DNA of 29,858 nt. It comes from Chara braunii (Eukaryota > Streptophyta > Charophyceae > Charales > Characeae). Both the position numbers and the translations under genes were made by a program. Within the stretch, counting starts at the first letter, position 1. Every line of letters begins with the position of its first letter. The stretch is taken from positions 894,642 to 924,499 of the forward strand of contig BFEA01000545.1 of NCBI GenBank assembly GCA_003427395.1, given 5' to 3'. Positions 1 to 9,161 of the stretch are shown here, in pieces. The notes beneath the pieces were generated by a model, which saw only the letters and a program-made list of their open reading frames with translations, was not told where the DNA came from and did not search any database.

Positions 1-1465
1 TCCGCAGTGGTTAGTCTGGCTCCAGGACATAAGAGTGGAGGCAAGAGCCCCTTCGCGCTACCACCCTCATCCGGACGCTGGCACTATCGCGCTCCGCTTC
101 TCTCTCGACCGTCCTCCCTCCCCTTTCTCATATCCTCCTTTCGTCCCCTCCTTCGTGCTCTACCGACCGTTGTCCCCAAATGCACGCCGGTGCGCGTTCT
201 TGCTGCCTCGCTAACTTACGTGCGCCTTCCCTCTACCCTTCCTCTCTCTCTCTTTTATACCCTCAGTCCCTCATCAGCTCCTCCTCGTGTACATCCTCCC
301 CCTTCCCTCTTCTACCAATCACGTCGCTTGCTTTTTAACCTCCTTCCATTTCCGAAATTTTGCTTTCTTGAATTTCTCAGAAGTTTTCTCACTTCCTGCT
401 CATCCTTTCTCCCTATCCCACATTTTTGTGAGATCCAGCGTTTCTCCGTCCTTGACCAATTACAACTCACTTTTCCTTCAACTTCTTCAAGGAGGAATCG
501 AGATTGCTTCATCCGCCTGGCAATCTCCCGCCTGCTGCACTCGCCCCCTCCCGATCTTGGTTGTCCATCGCACAAGTCTGTTGAGCTCCCTTCCTTTCGC
601 ATCTCGGCCCGTTCGTTTTCCCCCTCTTTGATCTGCCGAGATCTCTGGTTGCGGTGCACCCCGGCACTAGTTCTCGCACCCTGTACAGTTTGTCGTCCAA
701 CCGTTCGTATCCTTTGGGCGCTGGAGATGCCCATCTTTACCTTCGAGAGCGTCGGCCCCACCCCCCCTTTTCATGTGCAAGACAGTTACCAAGAACTGCC
801 TAGGGCGGCTCTCCCTCAGCTTTCCCACCTCGGCTTCCGCTGGAAGAAGCTAGCCTTCATTACCCGATCTGACGTTCAGGCCCCCCGAGACTCTCCTTGC
901 TCACCTCATCGGGACTCACCCTCGGTGATGCTGCCTGCTGCTCGGGCACTTCATTTCGCACTTCCGACGCCCCTCTGCTCAGTGGTTTTGCCGATCCGTG
1001 GCCCGTTCCACTTTTGCTCAGTTGACGGAGTCGTTCACCTGTCAGTTGCCCCAGTCTGGCCGGCTCCTCAGTTCCGAAAAAAAAAAAGAAATCCGCGACT
1101 TGGATTGTCCGCACCTCGAGTTTTACGCTTTCACTCATGCTAGCCCCGAGGTCCTTCTTAAATGATCCCATCACCGTCGATAGTCAATGTTGTGTGCCCC
1201 TTCTCGGTCCCCCATTTTTGGATCTTCTCCCCTCAGTCTCAACGTCGGTTGCCCTTCTCCACTTCCCCAAATGCTACATGAAATCCCTTGACTTTTTCGT
1301 CCGCATCCGGCCCCGCCCGCGACCATGCTCGGGCCGCCTTCCTTGCTAGTCCATGGGTTAGTACGAAAGTCAATCGCCCCAGGATTTCCCTCAAACCCCC
1401 CCCACTCACATGCACACACGTATCAAAATCATGCCAACCGACAAAAAATATACTCGAGAAGTTTG
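1..1465 (-). repeat. Copy 1 of a ~1.5-kb dispersed repeat; candidate start of a 3' LTR (runs off the window)
   Basis: This block is collinear with 13696-15351, at roughly 85-90% identity by eye. Both begin with the same TCCGCAGTGG and lose similarity just after GAGAAGTTTG. It lies directly downstream (minus sense) of the gag-like gene, where either a protease gene or the 3' LTR would be expected, and I see no protease motif. Since the second copy lies upstream of the primer binding site at 11136, the simplest reading is that the two blocks are the same part of two LTRs. Against this, I could not find a clean TG start shared by both. The plus strand is open for 378 codons (7-1143), but the product is Pro/Ser/Leu-rich and unlike any family I know. 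Confidence 0.6.
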
Positions 1466-2732
1466 AGTCCAGTGGGAGCTCCCCCAATCGGACCCCCGGT
1501 TGACTCCACCATCTCGGTCATTTCTCCAACCTCCTTGATTTGCCCCTCCAGGCTCATATCTCCAGTTCCCTTGGCCTCCGCCCCAACGCTGGTCTGACAA
1601 CCCTTGAGAGGGCCAATCGTTCCCTCGTGAAGCGTCGTTTGTCGCCGAATTCTCGAACCTCGCCTTTGTTTCAAGGCCAAATCCAGGCTTTCCTTCATGT
1701 ATTCTCTCACGTTCATTCCTCCTCCGGTAAAAACTACTTCGACAACTTTCTCAAAACACGCAGAGTCTCTGTTTTTTTTTTCAAGGACTTATTTCCTTTC
1801 TCTTCGGGAAGGTGTACCATAAACATCACGCACATATCTACCTTTGACAGCATCCCTCTATCCACCAGAGCCTGAGAGAGTCTTTTGAACCTTTTGGTAA
1901 AAGCCACCAGACTCTCTTGTTCCCCTCGGGTGACTTGTCGCAGACCCTCGATTGTCGGGATCAGGCCATCACATGCAAAGGTCCTCAAAAAGCTCGCTTT
2001 GAAGGTTCTCCACCTTCAATTTGGAGGGTAGATTGCTCTCATGGCTTGGTCCAGTTCCGGGTCAGAGTGTTGGATGAAGTGGTCTATCTACTCTTTCTCA
2101 GAAATTTTATTATGGAAAACGTAACTTTCCCACTTTTTCACGAATCCAATCACATCTCTCCCAGTGAAATAAAGGGTCTCCACTCCCAAGTTAACATCAT
2201 AGTAGGGAACGCGCCTGTCGTCATAGCGTCGGAAATACGGTCCTTCGGTTGGCCTGTCTATAACGGGGTCGTAGGGCTTATAACAAGCCGGGTCCAGGTC
2301 TTCCATACGCGGCCAACTCCGAGGTCGCCCCCAAGGACCTTCTTCCCGGTGGTATCTCTCCTCTTCTTCCCATTCCCATCTTGCAGGCCTCGTGTCTCGC
2401 CAAACCCTCCCTGTTTGATTTGCGTTCCTACCTGTCATGTCATCGGAAGCCCAGACCACTTCGACTTCCCAGCCACCCCACCGGTGCTCGCCTTCGACCG
2501 CCTCAGTCGTTCGCCCCCCGAGTAGTTCTCTACTCTGGAGTGCTCCTTCCTCATCCCGGCGAGGTCCCCAGCCACTTGCCCTATCTCGTGCTATCGGGGG
2601 GCCTCCCCTTCCTCTTTCTTCCACATTCATCTGATTAGCCGATCGAGTCTCGACGGGGATGCCTCTCGAGGCTTCCGCTATCCTTTCTCTTGTCGGAACT
2701 CGCGATTCCAGGTTTTTGTGCAAATGTACTTC

Positions 2733-2743
2733 GGTATCCACCT
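2733..2743. repeat. Left target-site copy flanking the LINE
   Basis: GGTATCCACCT here matches GGTACCCACCT at 4129-4139 in 10 of 11 bases. The two copies bracket a segment that ends in a run of 19 A, as expected for a target-site duplication made by target-primed reverse transcription. Confidence 0.7.
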
Positions 2744-3545
2744 CACGCGGTCAAAGCCTGCAAAGCTGGCCTCGTTGCAATGGCAGATAGAACACCGCTG
2801 CCTTCCCACTAATGACTGGCTGATCGACCGCACGTACCTGGAACAAACAGGACGGGCGCTCCCGTGGTGCANGGCCTGCGTTTCGGTGTTTCCCTCCAGA
2901 AANATCCCTGAAACNATCGAACATATTTTTNTGCAATGCCCGGGGGCTGTCCTCACATGGCGATGGTGGGACNAAGTCTGGAGCTGTCTAGGTACTGACT
3001 CCCGGTGGCCGTGGGATTGGAGGGCGATCTTATGCGAAACCTGGTCCTCCCCCTCAGATAGCACCTTCGAAAATAATATGTTTAAAATAGGAAGGAGGGT
3101 GGTTGTTTGGGCAATTTGGAGGAGAAGATGCATACATATCATTGAGAGGGTCTGCATCGCTGGGGAGGAAATGACGGACATGTTGAAACAATTCGTTCAC
3201 CAGGAGCTCAGGGCACAATGGCAAAAAGTCAAAGAACATCTTGATACGCTTCAGGCACAAAAAGACATAACAGATAAAATTCAGCAATTTTCAAAGGACT
3301 GGCTGGGCAGCGCCAACGGGGGTATGATGGCCTTCATCAAGTGGGATGGCAGAGACGGTCCGGAGGATAACAGTCACAGTAAGGAAGGCAACCGAGGGTC
3401 GTTCAGCAGGGACTACTGCATCTGTTTCAAGGAGTGGACAATGGTGGACCCAAGGATCCCGCTGCGGCCGGCCTCCGCTTTCCCCGACCCCTTCCCTCCG
3501 CACCCACTGGCCATGGTGGATATGCAATGGTATGGGATGGAGTGA
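2744..3545 (+). pseudogene. LINE ORF2, C-terminal part with zinc-binding (zf-RVT) domain
   Basis: The open frame runs to TGA at 3543-3545; its true start was lost by 5' truncation. The first ~80 residues match the reverse-transcriptase zinc-binding domain found after the RT of plant LINEs. They include a Cys-Leu-Pro-Thr-Asn-Asp segment, a Trp-Cys-x-x-Cys pair, then Ile-Glu-His-Ile-Phe-x-Gln-Cys (a C-x2-C...H-x4-C arrangement) and a following Trp-Arg-Trp-Trp. The remainder is basic and Trp-containing, with no known domain. No RT catalytic motif is left, so the copy cannot encode activity. Ambiguous bases affect several codons. What is seen is the zinc-binding signature; the family name is established knowledge. 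Confidence 0.75.
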
Positions 3546-3565
3546 GCACACCGAATAAAGGGGAA

Positions 3566-3700
3566 GGCACACGGGGTAGGAAGGGACTGCACACAGCACA
3601 GCAGCTACCGCGAGCTTTACTATAGGACCACAGGAGAGGGCACCCGGGGTAGGAAGGGACTGCACACAGCATCGCAGCCACCATGAGCCTTAATATAGGG
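3566..3700 (+). repeat. 73-bp direct repeat in the LINE 3' UTR
   Basis: GGCACACGGGGTAGGAAGGG at 3566 recurs as GGCACCCGGGGTAGGAAGGG at 3639, and similarity continues through CTGCACACAGCA and a CTATAGG/ATATAGG segment. It is a two-copy tandem repeat in the untranslated tail. Confidence 0.75.
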
Positions 3701-4128
3701 GGACTGCCATGATAGGGCTGGGCAAAGGGATAAGGGGGACCCCGACAAGGGAATGGGTGCTAGGGGCAGTCCCATGGGATAGGGAGCCTCCGGAGGATTA
3801 CGGAACTCAGCCCCAGGAAACCTTTTCAGAACTGGAGGTGGAGGGGCCAGGAGGAAAGTGCAGGTATTTGGCGCCAAAGGTAGTGTGAAGGGGCCCCTGC
3901 CCGACCTCCTGCTCAGGCAATCCCCTGATCTCTCAGGGTAATAAATGCTGGCAGGAGCACACTGTCAAATATGTGAGCTGGTCCTGGTATATGTAAGGGA
4001 CGTTGGACCCTGTTTCCAGCAGGTGCTGCTCCCCACCAATAGATGGAGCCCCCCCAGGTGCTACCGGTGTTTGCTCTTACCAGCACCGCTAACACCGACG
4101 GGCTGTTTCAAAAAAAAAAAAAAAAAAA

Positions 4129-4139
4129 GGTACCCACCT
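4129..4139. repeat. Right target-site copy flanking the LINE
   Basis: GGTACCCACCT directly follows the poly-A run and pairs with 2733-2743. Removing the LINE and one target copy keeps the minus-strand gag frame open across the junction, which supports both the insertion model and the gag frame. Confidence 0.7.
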
Positions 4140-4354
4140 TTTGCCTAGCGGGAGCATCCGTTTCCTCTAGGGGACGCTCTGTACTCCGCTCATCCCTATC
4201 TCTAACACCTACTGTATCAGCCATCGCCCCAGCCTCCTTACTCAATCTCGTTCCCAGCTCCGTCCCTTCTTTCCCTCTAGTTAACTTCCGGCAACTTGGG
4301 AGCTTGTGAGTGTACGGGTTCGACCTCACTCTCCATCCGCCCGATTGTTTCCTT

Positions 4355-5211
4355 CTATTCACTCTCCTCGCTAGCGTCCGTACTCTCTTTCCCGCCGCTA
4401 CTCTCTCCGGAGCTTTCCTCTTCCTCACTGGTTGTGCCTTCCTCGCCACTCTCTGCTGACTCTTCGCTTGTCACAGTTCACCACGAGTCTCGTACCAATT
4501 TCTCGTCATAAGCTGCTGGTGCCAAATGTGCGATTTCCAGATTGGAGATGTTGTTAATCCCCTCCTGAGAACAACGCCTTATCAAATCTCTATCTACCTC
4601 GCCTGCCTGTCCTTGAAATAGGGGCTTAATGAATTTCCCCACTCGCGCCCACCATTCAAAGTCTGTATCACTCAAAGACTCCCAACACTGAGTGAACAGC
4701 TCGTGCCCTCCGACTTCCCCCAACGGGAATTTCTCGATCACCCGTCCACGGTTCAAAACCTTCCTCACCGCCGAGTCGTCAGGGTAGAGTAGCCGATAAA
4801 CCCACGCGGGGACTTCCCAAGTTCGGTCGTGTGCTGCTCGAGGAATCTCTTCTCGCCCCCTATATTCGACTCGGTCCAGCACGCTCTCTCACGATGAAGA
4901 TCCTTCCAACCTTTTAAGTCGGTGCAAGGCCTTCTTCGCAAGCCCCAAAGGGTCCTTCCCTCCTGCTAGTTCGGTTGTGAAGAGTTGCCTATCGTCCTCC
5001 AATAGGAAAATTTCCGTTCGCCGTGTTCTGAGCCTTCCTTCGAAGACTACTGAGAAAGGAATCACAAATTCTTGGTCGTATATATTTCAAAGAATTCTAC
5101 GACCGCCGTCCCTTCAGCGGTAACCTTTGGGAGAGTTACTTTGTACCTTCTCCCCGATTTCCAAGCCCGTTCCAGGATCCCAACGGGGTTTCCAGGTTCG
5201 TACCTACTCAT
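4355..5211 (-). pseudogene. ORF A: module-family protein with acidic Ser/Glu tail, broken
   Basis: Unknown protein, the last member before gag of a paralogous series (E, D, C, B, A). The ATG at 5211-5209 follows the stop of ORF Y by only 7 bases. The N-terminal part resembles that of B (Arg-Tyr-Lys-Val-Thr-Leu-Pro against Cys-Arg-Ile-Thr-Leu-Pro). A frameshift near 5060 moves the frame, which then runs to 4355 with in-frame TGA at 4889-4891 and 4478-4480. The family motif lies at 4810-4685: Pro-Ala-Trp-Val-Tyr, then after the same spacing as in B and E a His-x5-Cys. After the second TGA the frame encodes about 40 residues that are mostly Ser, Glu and Gly. No domain is recognised, and no function is claimed. 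Confidence 0.5.
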
Positions 5212-5218
5212 TAGCGAT

Positions 5219-5687
5219 TTACTGTACCCCGGCCAATCTCTCGGTCGTCGAGGCCAAGGAATCTTCACACTTTTGTCGAGCGTCGACACCTCCCACACTT
5301 AGCACTAGGCGCAGAGCCTTTTCGTACTCACCCGACCTGTCCCAAAATCGACCCTCCACCAAGTGTAATCTCGCTTCAAGCGGCACACCTAAGGTCCTTG
5401 CGTCCTCCTCGAACCTTCGCTCGACCTCCAATAACGGCTCTCTCCACTCTCTTGAGAAGCGGATCCCTCCTGATTCCCCAATGGTAATTGAAAATTTTGC
5501 TAATGTCGTGCACGACCCCCAGGGCAAGCCTTCGGATCTCTACAAGGAGTTCCTTCCTTGCTCTAGAGGTCGGGCCTTCTTGAAACCCTACTGCTAACTC
5601 CGCCTCCCCCTCTATTTCTACTTCCAGCCCGTCGTCGCGAGTCTCAAGCTCCCAACTCACCGATTCCGACGAAAAGCTAGCTCTCAT
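5219..5687 (-). pseudogene. ORF Y: hypothetical protein between B and A, one frameshift
   Basis: The start ATG at 5687-5685 overlaps the TGA that ends the preceding frame (ATGA), a stop-start overlap. The first half (to about 5500) is rich in Glu and starts Met-Arg-Ala-Ser-Phe-Ser-Ser-Glu; it contains Glu-Leu-Ala-Val-Gly-Phe, which is a weak echo of the Phe-Ala-Val-Gly segment of ORF E. The frame then shifts, and a second half of about 75 residues, predicted helical (Arg-Arg-Phe-Glu-Glu-Asp, Leu-Glu-Ala-Arg-Leu), ends at TAA 5221-5219. It could be a very degraded member of the same module family or a separate gene. I do not recognise a domain. Confidence 0.4.
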
Positions 5688-6620
5688 GCATGTCCCTCTC
5701 CTAAGAGCATCTCCTCCTTTTGCTCGTCGAAGATCCGAACGGTTGCCGCTTCAAGGGCCTTAGTCCTGGCCAAGGAGCTAGGCCTAGCCCTTCTTTGTTC
5801 TTCCCAGCAAAGGGTTAGGATCCTAGAAAGTTCCGCTCTCACTCTATCCAGGTTTTCCAGTTCCGGGTTGCTAGGCTCACTTATGTCTAATGCTCCTTCG
5901 CCTGCAAGCAATGGCAATATGTATGAGCTCCGAAGGGTCGAGGCCTTCCAGCCCGGTCTCACTGATCTTTCCAAGGTAACTCCACGAGATCGTCGAGTCC
6001 TTCACGTGCTGGCCCCAACCTTCAAACGAGTATCCCAGATTGTTTAACTCGGACCAGCCGTTATGACCCAGGTTTAGAAGACACCACATCAGGAGAGCAT
6101 GTAAGTCTGAATCAGTAAAGCGGAACTGATTTAGGATCTCAACCCTTCTTTCCACTGCCTTTTTAACAACCTCAGAGGGATAGATTCTTTTGAAGATGAA
6201 CCTGGGTACTTCTAATGCGCGGCTGGTGGCGAAAAACGAGATTTCTCCAAGCCCAGCATAAGTCACCCGGTACGCGATTCGACACCCCGTTGGTAGCTCT
6301 ACCTTGCCAACTAGTTCCTCCAACCTGGTTCTTACAGTTTGCTCGTGCCAAAGAGGGTCCTCTCCCAACTTCAGTCTCAAAACTGCTTCGACGAGGCCTT
6401 CTTTTGAGAGGAAACTCCCAACCGGGAGTTCACCTTCGTGGCTCACGGTCAGGTGGACAAACGCCTTCCCACAGTATGTTCGAGCTTCTTCCCTTTGAAC
6501 CCACTGAGCTCGAGGGACAACGGCTACGCCTGATTTTGGGAGGGTGATCCGGCAGGCTTCGCCCCCTTCCTCCACAGGGTGTATAGAGGACCAATGCGTC
6601 CCCAGAACCCTTTTTATCAT
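5684..6620 (-). pseudogene. ORF B: module-family protein (247 codons) plus frameshifted C-terminal extension
   Basis: ATG at 6620-6618 overlaps the TGA of ORF C as ATGA. The main frame runs 247 codons to TGA 5879-5877. A second frame (to 5684) continues with a charged helical segment (Asn-Pro-Glu-Leu-Glu-Asn-Leu-Asp-Arg-Val) that lacks its own ATG, so it is probably the original C-terminus reached by a frameshift near 5890. Motif: Pro139-Arg-Phe-Ile-Phe, then Leu175-His176-x5... with Cys180-181 region, giving a 42-residue span from Pro to Cys exactly as in A and E. The middle part (Phe-Leu-Ser-Lys-Glu-Gly) aligns with Tyr-Leu-Ser-Gln-Glu-Ala of E. No signal peptide or membrane segment is obvious. 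Function unknown. Confidence 0.55.
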
Positions 6621-7331
6621 GTCCCCCTAAGAAGGCCCGTACCCCATCCGGTTTGCCACTGCTCCTCCCCAAAGATACGATCGTAAGGGACGTCGGCGAC
6701 ATGTGCCCTTACCCCTTCGAACTCCCTCAACCGCTCCAAAATCCCTACTAATTCTCTCTTTTCCAGTACTCCCGCGTCAACACACTGGGTGTAAAGCCAG
6801 AACAACCCCAGACCCCGAATCCCCGACTGAAGGGCAGACCGAAGCACCGAACTACCCTTTCCTCTGAATCTCGCAGTAGCGGTTGTACCAAGAAGTCGGG
6901 CAAGACCACGTGGAGTACCTTCGAGGTGCGGGGGACCTCTCCCGGTTCCGCGAACGACACCAGCGTCCACGATTCGAAGGTCCCTTCTTCGTAATCTCCT
7001 ACGACCAAGTCGTTTGCCATCTTCCTAGCGGACTCTCGGTAGCTTGTGTGTACCTCCTGGCCGGTGACCAAGCCTCTCCAGAGCGCGGTCCACAAATCGT
7101 CATCCAGGAAAATAGTCGCGTGATATGCGGCGGACCACCCCTCCACACTCCTTCCTTCCACGTCAATCTACGCGCCCGAACCCTCACGTAAGCGCCTTCT
7201 TTGATTATTCTCCCCTTCTCAACACTCATCCAATAAGGGGTCACGTGCGGGTCACCCGGAACCAAGATTTCCTCTCCTTCGGCCTCTACTTACTCCACAG
7301 TCCCTCCATTACTAAGAACGAATCTCACCAT
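6617..7331 (-). pseudogene. ORF C: module-family protein, split over three frames
   Basis: ATG at 7331-7329 directly follows the TAG of ORF D (TAGATG). An in-frame stop lies about 13 codons in. The frame then shifts near 7200 and again near 6870, and ends at TGA 6619-6617, which overlaps the start of B. Family resemblances are strong despite the breaks. The start shares a Leu-Val-Pro-Gly segment with D. Thr-Ile-Phe-Leu-Asp-Asp near 7115 matches Thr-Ile-Tyr-Leu-Ser-Gln of E. Leu-Pro-Asp-Phe-Leu-Val near 6900 is followed ~40 residues later by Tyr-Thr-Gln-Cys-Val-Asp near 6784. Function unknown. Confidence 0.5.
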
Positions 7332-8008
7332 CTACCACGGTAGCTTGAACACCCACTCGTGATACCACTTCAAGGCGAGCGAAAAGGCCTTTTTGAGAGC
7401 CCCTAGCCTCCTGTAAATCCCCCAAAGCCTGTGCCGAGAAGGAATTTTGTGGTTAACACAATGGGTGTAGAGTAACCATAAGGGTCCGAAGGGCAGACCC
7501 AACCTCCTGCCTCTCTCCAAGACCCTCAGTATCCCTTCCTCGTTCTCTATTAAGAACACAAAACCCGGCACTCTTATGGCCACAGGATAACCGGCTTGCG
7601 GGGTTTCTCCCGCGCGGGCGAACCTCTCCCTTTCCTCGACGACAACCCCAACTCCTCGTAGGGCCCTATCAATCCACCTCTTCATTACTCCCTAGCTTCG
7701 TCTAGTAGCAAGTCCAGCCCACCCCCTTGGCCTAAGACCAGAGGCACTACAATCCTAGTTCACGAGGCAGGTTTGACGAAGATTACGAAAGTAACTTTAA
7801 GATACAATGTTGGCTCCTCTGCAGTCTTCCTTCTACTTCGTGCCTCTACTGACTCTACCCACATAAAATTACCCTCTGAGGTAACCTCTCCGCCCTATAA
7901 TCTGCTCGAGTCAGGGACTTCTCCGTTTCCCGGAACCAAAACACGGGTCCTTTGTTCCACTAATTCTGATCTAACAAACCTCCCAAGCTCTCTATCAAAG
8001 TAAACCAT
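7332..8008 (-). pseudogene. ORF D: module-family protein, split over frames
   Basis: ATG at 8008-8006, with another ATG at 8012-8010, follows the TAG that ends ORF E by a few bases. The first frame (~37 codons) contains Val-Leu-Val-Pro-Gly. Similarity then continues in a second frame to about 7750 (Glu-Gly-Asn-Phe-Met-Trp, compared with Lys-Gly-Val-Phe-Leu-Trp in E), and finally in the frame 7685-7332, which ends at TAG. The C-terminal motif is Pro-Gly-Phe-Val-Phe at 7568, then Leu-Tyr-Thr-His-Cys-Val-Asn ending near 7458; the span is 37 residues, five shorter than in A, B and E. The next ORF (C) begins at the very next base after the stop. Confidence 0.5.
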
Positions 8009-8013
8009 TCATC

Positions 8014-8757
8014 CTAGAACACGTTTTGTCGTACTCCAAACACTCTCTGATACTTGCAATCCTTTCCTCCTTCACGATATCTCTCAGAGTCCAAGGAGAT
8101 TCTTTCCCTTATCCGGTCAGCCTTGGTCCCGTGTGTCACTCGGTTATCCACACAGTACGTGAAGTACCAATGGAGGGACCTAAAGGACAACCCCCTTTTG
8201 GCCTCCCGCTCTATCGACCTTACCACCTTCGCGTAGGCGGCCCCTTCCTTGCAGACTCTCCTGAAGACGTAGGATGGAAAAATGGCTTGGACATAACTCG
8301 TAGCCCGCAGATATTCCCCTTCTTGAGCACAAGTCACTCGAAAACGGATCGGGAACCGGTGCTGAAGAGGAGCTTGCTCGAAAATCTGCCTCAAAACCGG
8401 TCTGGCGCGAACCTCCCAGTGGTCCGCCCGAAGCCACCCTAGAGCCCAATGGACGATGTAATCTACCCAGGCCTCTTGGCTCAAGTAAATCGTTCCTTCA
8501 ACACGAACTTCGGCTCGTAGGGCTCTCCTATCATTCCCGGGTCTGTTCCTGGTCCAACGATCTCCTTCCCAAATTCCTACAGCAAACTGAGCCCAAAGAA
8601 AAACCCCTTTCTCAAGTTCAACGCCCCTCTCATGCTCGGCCACGTACCTTAAGGTGCGATGGTCCAAGGGAACACTAAAACTCTCCCACTCCTTGCGAAG
8701 GTCGGCCCTTTGAACTTTTACACTATCGTCTCTTGTCTCTTCTATAATTATAAGCAT
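8014..8757 (-). CDS. ORF E: best-preserved member of the module family, 247 residues
   Basis: This is a single uninterrupted frame from ATG 8757-8755 to TAG 8016-8014. It starts with a hydrophobic Met-Leu-Ile-Ile-Ile and then turns charged. Region ~47-65 (Leu-Glu-Lys-Gly-Val-Phe-Leu-Trp) matches the corresponding stretch of D. Region ~88-126 (Thr-Ile-Tyr-Leu-Ser) matches B and C. The shared C-terminal motif is Pro161-Ser-Tyr-Val-Phe-Arg-Arg-Val followed by His196-x5-Cys202-Val-Asp. Its 247 codons equal the main frame of B. The conserved His and Cys could be a metal or catalytic site, but nothing known to me matches. It is the best query for a profile search. Its neighbours are G2 17 bases upstream and D a few bases downstream. 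Confidence 0.6.
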   Translation of the reverse strand: MLIIIEETRDDSVKVQRADLRKEWESFSVPLDHRTLRYVAEHERGVELEKGVFLWAQFAVGIWEGDRWTRNRPGNDRRALRAEVRVEGTIYLSQEAWVDYIVHWALGWLRADHWEVRARPVLRQIFEQAPLQHRFPIRFRVTCAQEGEYLRATSYVQAIFPSYVFRRVCKEGAAYAKVVRSIEREAKRGLSFRSLHWYFTYCVDNRVTHGTKADRIRERISLDSERYREGGKDCKYQRVFGVRQNVF

Positions 8758-8774
8758 GCCCTACCTTTCTCCTC

Positions 8775-9140
8775 AACCAGTCTGACTCTGAACCACCTCT
8801 TCGATGATTGCCACTAACACCTTCCAATCGTCCGACCCGTCAAGATAGGCATCAGGTATAATTGGCGCTGGCCTCGTACCTCGCACGCACGTTCGGTAGC
8901 CTAGAGCATAGAAATACTTGATCTCGTAACTCCCCAATAACTCTCACTCCAACCGTGAATGACCAACCCCTTCTTCCCAGCTACCTAGAAAATTCTCCCC
9001 TTGATCTGACCCCTCTTCTACGTAGAGGGCTATGTCAAAGTCCCCTATCCACAAGAAAAAGGTGTAGCACCACACGTCTACGCCTCCGTAACTGCCCACG
9101 CTTATCCCAGTCGGCTCAACCTCTAAACTCTCAAGCTCAT
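8775..9140 (-). pseudogene. ORF G2: ~120-residue protein, second copy of a tandem pair
   Basis: Starts with ATGAGC at 9140 and ends at TGA 8777-8775, 17 bases before ORF E. It is a paralogue of G1: both contain Asp-Val-Trp-Cys-Tyr-Thr-Phe, Gly-Asp-Phe-Asp-Ile, Tyr-Val-Glu-Glu-Gly, and a C-terminal half with Lys-Tyr-Phe-Tyr, Gly-Tyr-Arg-Thr, Pro-Asp-Ala-Tyr-Leu-Asp-Gly-Ser-Asp and Trp-Lys-Val-Leu-Val-Ala-Ile-Ile. A frameshift lies a few codons after the ATG, and an in-frame TGA at 8944-8946 separates the halves. The same TGA position is seen in G1. The aromatic-rich core looks like a compact beta-rich fold, but I recognise no family. Confidence 0.5.
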
Positions 9141-9161
9141 AGATCGAGATTCGTAAGAAAC

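Larger units (their letters stand above)
2744..4128 (+). mobile_element. 5'-truncated LINE (non-LTR retrotransposon) ending in poly-A
   Basis: The segment carries the 3' end of a LINE ORF2 (to 3545), a ~565-base 3' UTR and a 19-base poly-A run at 4110-4128. It is flanked by 11-bp target-site copies and inserted in the opposite orientation to the gag-like gene. The upstream two thirds of ORF2 (endonuclease and reverse transcriptase) are missing, which is typical 5' truncation. Four or five isolated Ns between 2872 and 2973 mark uncertain base calls. The intact poly-A and near-perfect target copies suggest it is much younger than the host element. Confidence 0.8.
1466..4336 (-). pseudogene. gag: Gag-like gene of the minus-strand LTR element, interrupted by a LINE
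   Basis: It would encode the capsid-type structural protein that packages retrotransposon RNA. The likely start is the ATG at 4336-4334, 18 bases after the stop of the upstream ORF, in an acidic stretch beginning MESEVEP. A frame change follows near 4280. The frame then continues to the insertion point and resumes after the LINE at 2732 in the same frame. The segment 2250-1800 looks like a Retrotrans_gag domain: an aromatic Phe-Thr-Gly-Arg-Asp start, a Trp-containing helix, then Gln-Glu-Ser-Leu and a Thr-Lys-Arg-Phe-Lys-Arg-Leu segment. In-frame stops lie at 2088-2090 and about 2011-2013, and the frame breaks again near 1734. The last part (1716-1466) is basic. No CCHC zinc knuckle and no pol follow. 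The gag call rests on overall pattern only. Confidence 0.65.

Noticed and set aside
7-1143. A 378-codon open frame on the plus strand
   Set aside because: The product is Pro/Ser/Leu/Arg-rich with no domain, the sequence is a repeat, and the homologous copy at 13702 breaks the frame after 146 codons. Most likely an antisense shadow of the minus-strand element.
4310-4330. tRNA-like B box (GGGTTCGACCTC)
   Set aside because: No matching A box or cloverleaf around it, and the stretch lies at the start of the gag-like coding sequence.
8944-8946. TGA recoded as selenocysteine
   Set aside because: No evidence of a SECIS-type structure was found by eye, and the surrounding ORFs also carry ordinary frameshifts; decay is simpler. 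Kept only as a check in the findings.
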